From the NCBI RefSeq assembly GCF_964204865.1, contig NC_135252.1, positions 3,472,001 to 3,536,000 on the forward strand: a stretch of 64,000 bases of DNA. The letters are read 5' to 3'. Positions within the stretch are counted from its first letter, which is position 1; every line of letters begins with the position of its first letter. The notes beneath the pieces were generated by a model. That model did not search any database. It had not been told where the DNA came from and saw only the letters and a program-made list of their open reading frames with translations. Of the stretch, positions 62,742-64,000 are shown in pieces. Position numbers and translations under genes: made by a program. Source of the stretch: Styela clava. Lineage: Eukaryota > Chordata > Ascidiacea > Stolidobranchia > Styelidae.

Positions 62742-64000
62742 GTGATGTCTCCGGATGTTCTTGTGTTATCAAAGAATGATTACCTAAGTTACAAAAAATA
62801 GGTATTAGACATATATATGTAAAATTACACGATGTTTCGTTCAGGGTATTTTTCCTTTACTGATGTAAATGGAATATATAATGCATACTTTGATAGGATT
62901 TGACACAAAGAATAGCTGTCTCTTTTGTGCGTGATGTTATAGAGAAATTGTGCCCCTTTTAGAGATATAAATAAATTGACATTGACGTGCATAATCGCAT
63001 TCAATGGGAGAAAATATAAGTTAGAAACATAAAAATAATATTAGGATAAGTCATTCATAGGGAAGGAGATCGTTTAAGCACAAACATTTTGTGAGATGAA
63101 TATGGAATAGGCAAATAGATAGATGGGTAGATATGACTCCATTAGTTATTAATTAAGTTATTCAACGTATAAATGTAAGGGTGAACACATCATCAATAAT
63201 AATCAATGGACTTACCACCAGATATCAAATTTTCTTGCCGATTATTTTCTGTTGGAATTCTCATCGAATTTACTTGGTTTTCAGTTTGAGATGCAAGAAT
63301 AAACTGTTGTATTCCACCCTTTGAAAATTTAACATTACTTTAAATATAGAATAAATGTGTGAATCAGCCGGGAAGAATACATTGAATACGTCGCAAGGGA
63401 AGATAATGTGCCTATTATCATTACATGATTATGATTGAATCCGTTCCACTTCAAAAAAAAAACTGTATCAGGCAAGCGTTGATAAGCAATTTTAGTAAAA
63501 GCATGTACTCGTTCCTATTCATAAATACGTATCCGGTTGTTCATTTGTCAAGATAAACAATATAACAACGGTAAGACGGTAGTGGTATAATTATCTAAAA
63601 ACAAAGGTTTTTAAAAACCTGTTACTGTATTAAATATGATAATTAAATATTAACTGAAAATTGTTGTCTTATCTGGATTTACAGGCAATAGACAACTAAC
63701 TGTAAATATATTGTTATGTACTATTACGGCTCTCTTTTTATTTGTTTCTTTTATTCACTTTTTTGTGAATCAAAGGGTGTTGTGGACCCGATGACGATGC
63801 AATCCATTCTTCACAACACCTGTCATTTCGGTAATAATTGTGGAAATAATATTTTTTGTTGAATTGACATATAAAATGACTCTGACTCTAATAATACGTA
63901 ACTCTCAATAAATTTGTTAATTATTTAGTTATCCATTATGTATATACGCCATTACTTTTTTTTTGAGTTTTATTCGGACCGCATAAATTCGTCCGCATGG
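62742..64000. other. AT-rich end of window, nothing recognised
   Basis: No conserved coding frame, RNA gene or defined transposon end seen. Confidence 0.5.

Overview
The window is AT-rich animal genomic DNA. Intron-rich genes with GT-AG introns (mostly 70-800 bp) are embedded in dense, nested DNA transposons. The conserved genes are metazoan: GCC1-like, MCCC1, an SLC22-family transporter and TBL2. Compact genes with this repeat load would suit a small invertebrate deuterostome such as an ascidian, but nothing in the sequence proves the taxon and I hold that loosely. There are no prokaryotic features.

Layout. 0.4-2.3 kb: last five exons of a GRIP/coiled-coil golgin (GCC1-like), + strand. 3.5-4.2 kb: local tandem repeats. 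4.6-8.8 kb: complete seven-exon MCCC1 (725 aa) with its biotin site. 11.1-14.4 kb: a decayed two-gene PIF/Harbinger transposon (MADF-BESS gene on +, nuclease on -). 14.9-52.1 kb: a segment bracketed by two direct copies (A1, A2) of one hAT-like element. It contains a P-like THAP element nested in A1 with a hAT nested inside that, more hAT, mariner-like and palindromic MITEs, a 4-kb minisatellite of 67-bp units, SINE copies, and an SLC22-like transporter gene (44.2-49.1 kb) that shows lesions. 53.1-57.1 kb: complete nine-exon TBL2 (452 aa). 57.9-58.1 kb: a foldback element with a 10-bp target duplication. 58.8-59.8 kb, minus strand: decayed gag-protease remnant of a retroelement. 60-64 kb: no recognised gene.

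Main discovery. The outer ends of A1 and A2 are flanked by the same 8 bp (gttctcag at 14906-14913 and 52103-52110). The inner flanks (attatcac after A1, gtggggat before A2) match neither this nor each other. This is the signature expected if 14914-52102 moved as one 37-kb hAT macrotransposon carrying a transporter gene and about 29 kb of cargo between MCCC1 and TBL2. Homologous insertion between A copies, or a misassembly at A, would give the same pattern and must be excluded.

Gene roles. MCCC1 (leucine breakdown in mitochondria), the Golgi-tethering golgin, ER-anchored TBL2 and the plasma-membrane transporter are unrelated housekeeping functions. Their proximity carries no operon-like message.
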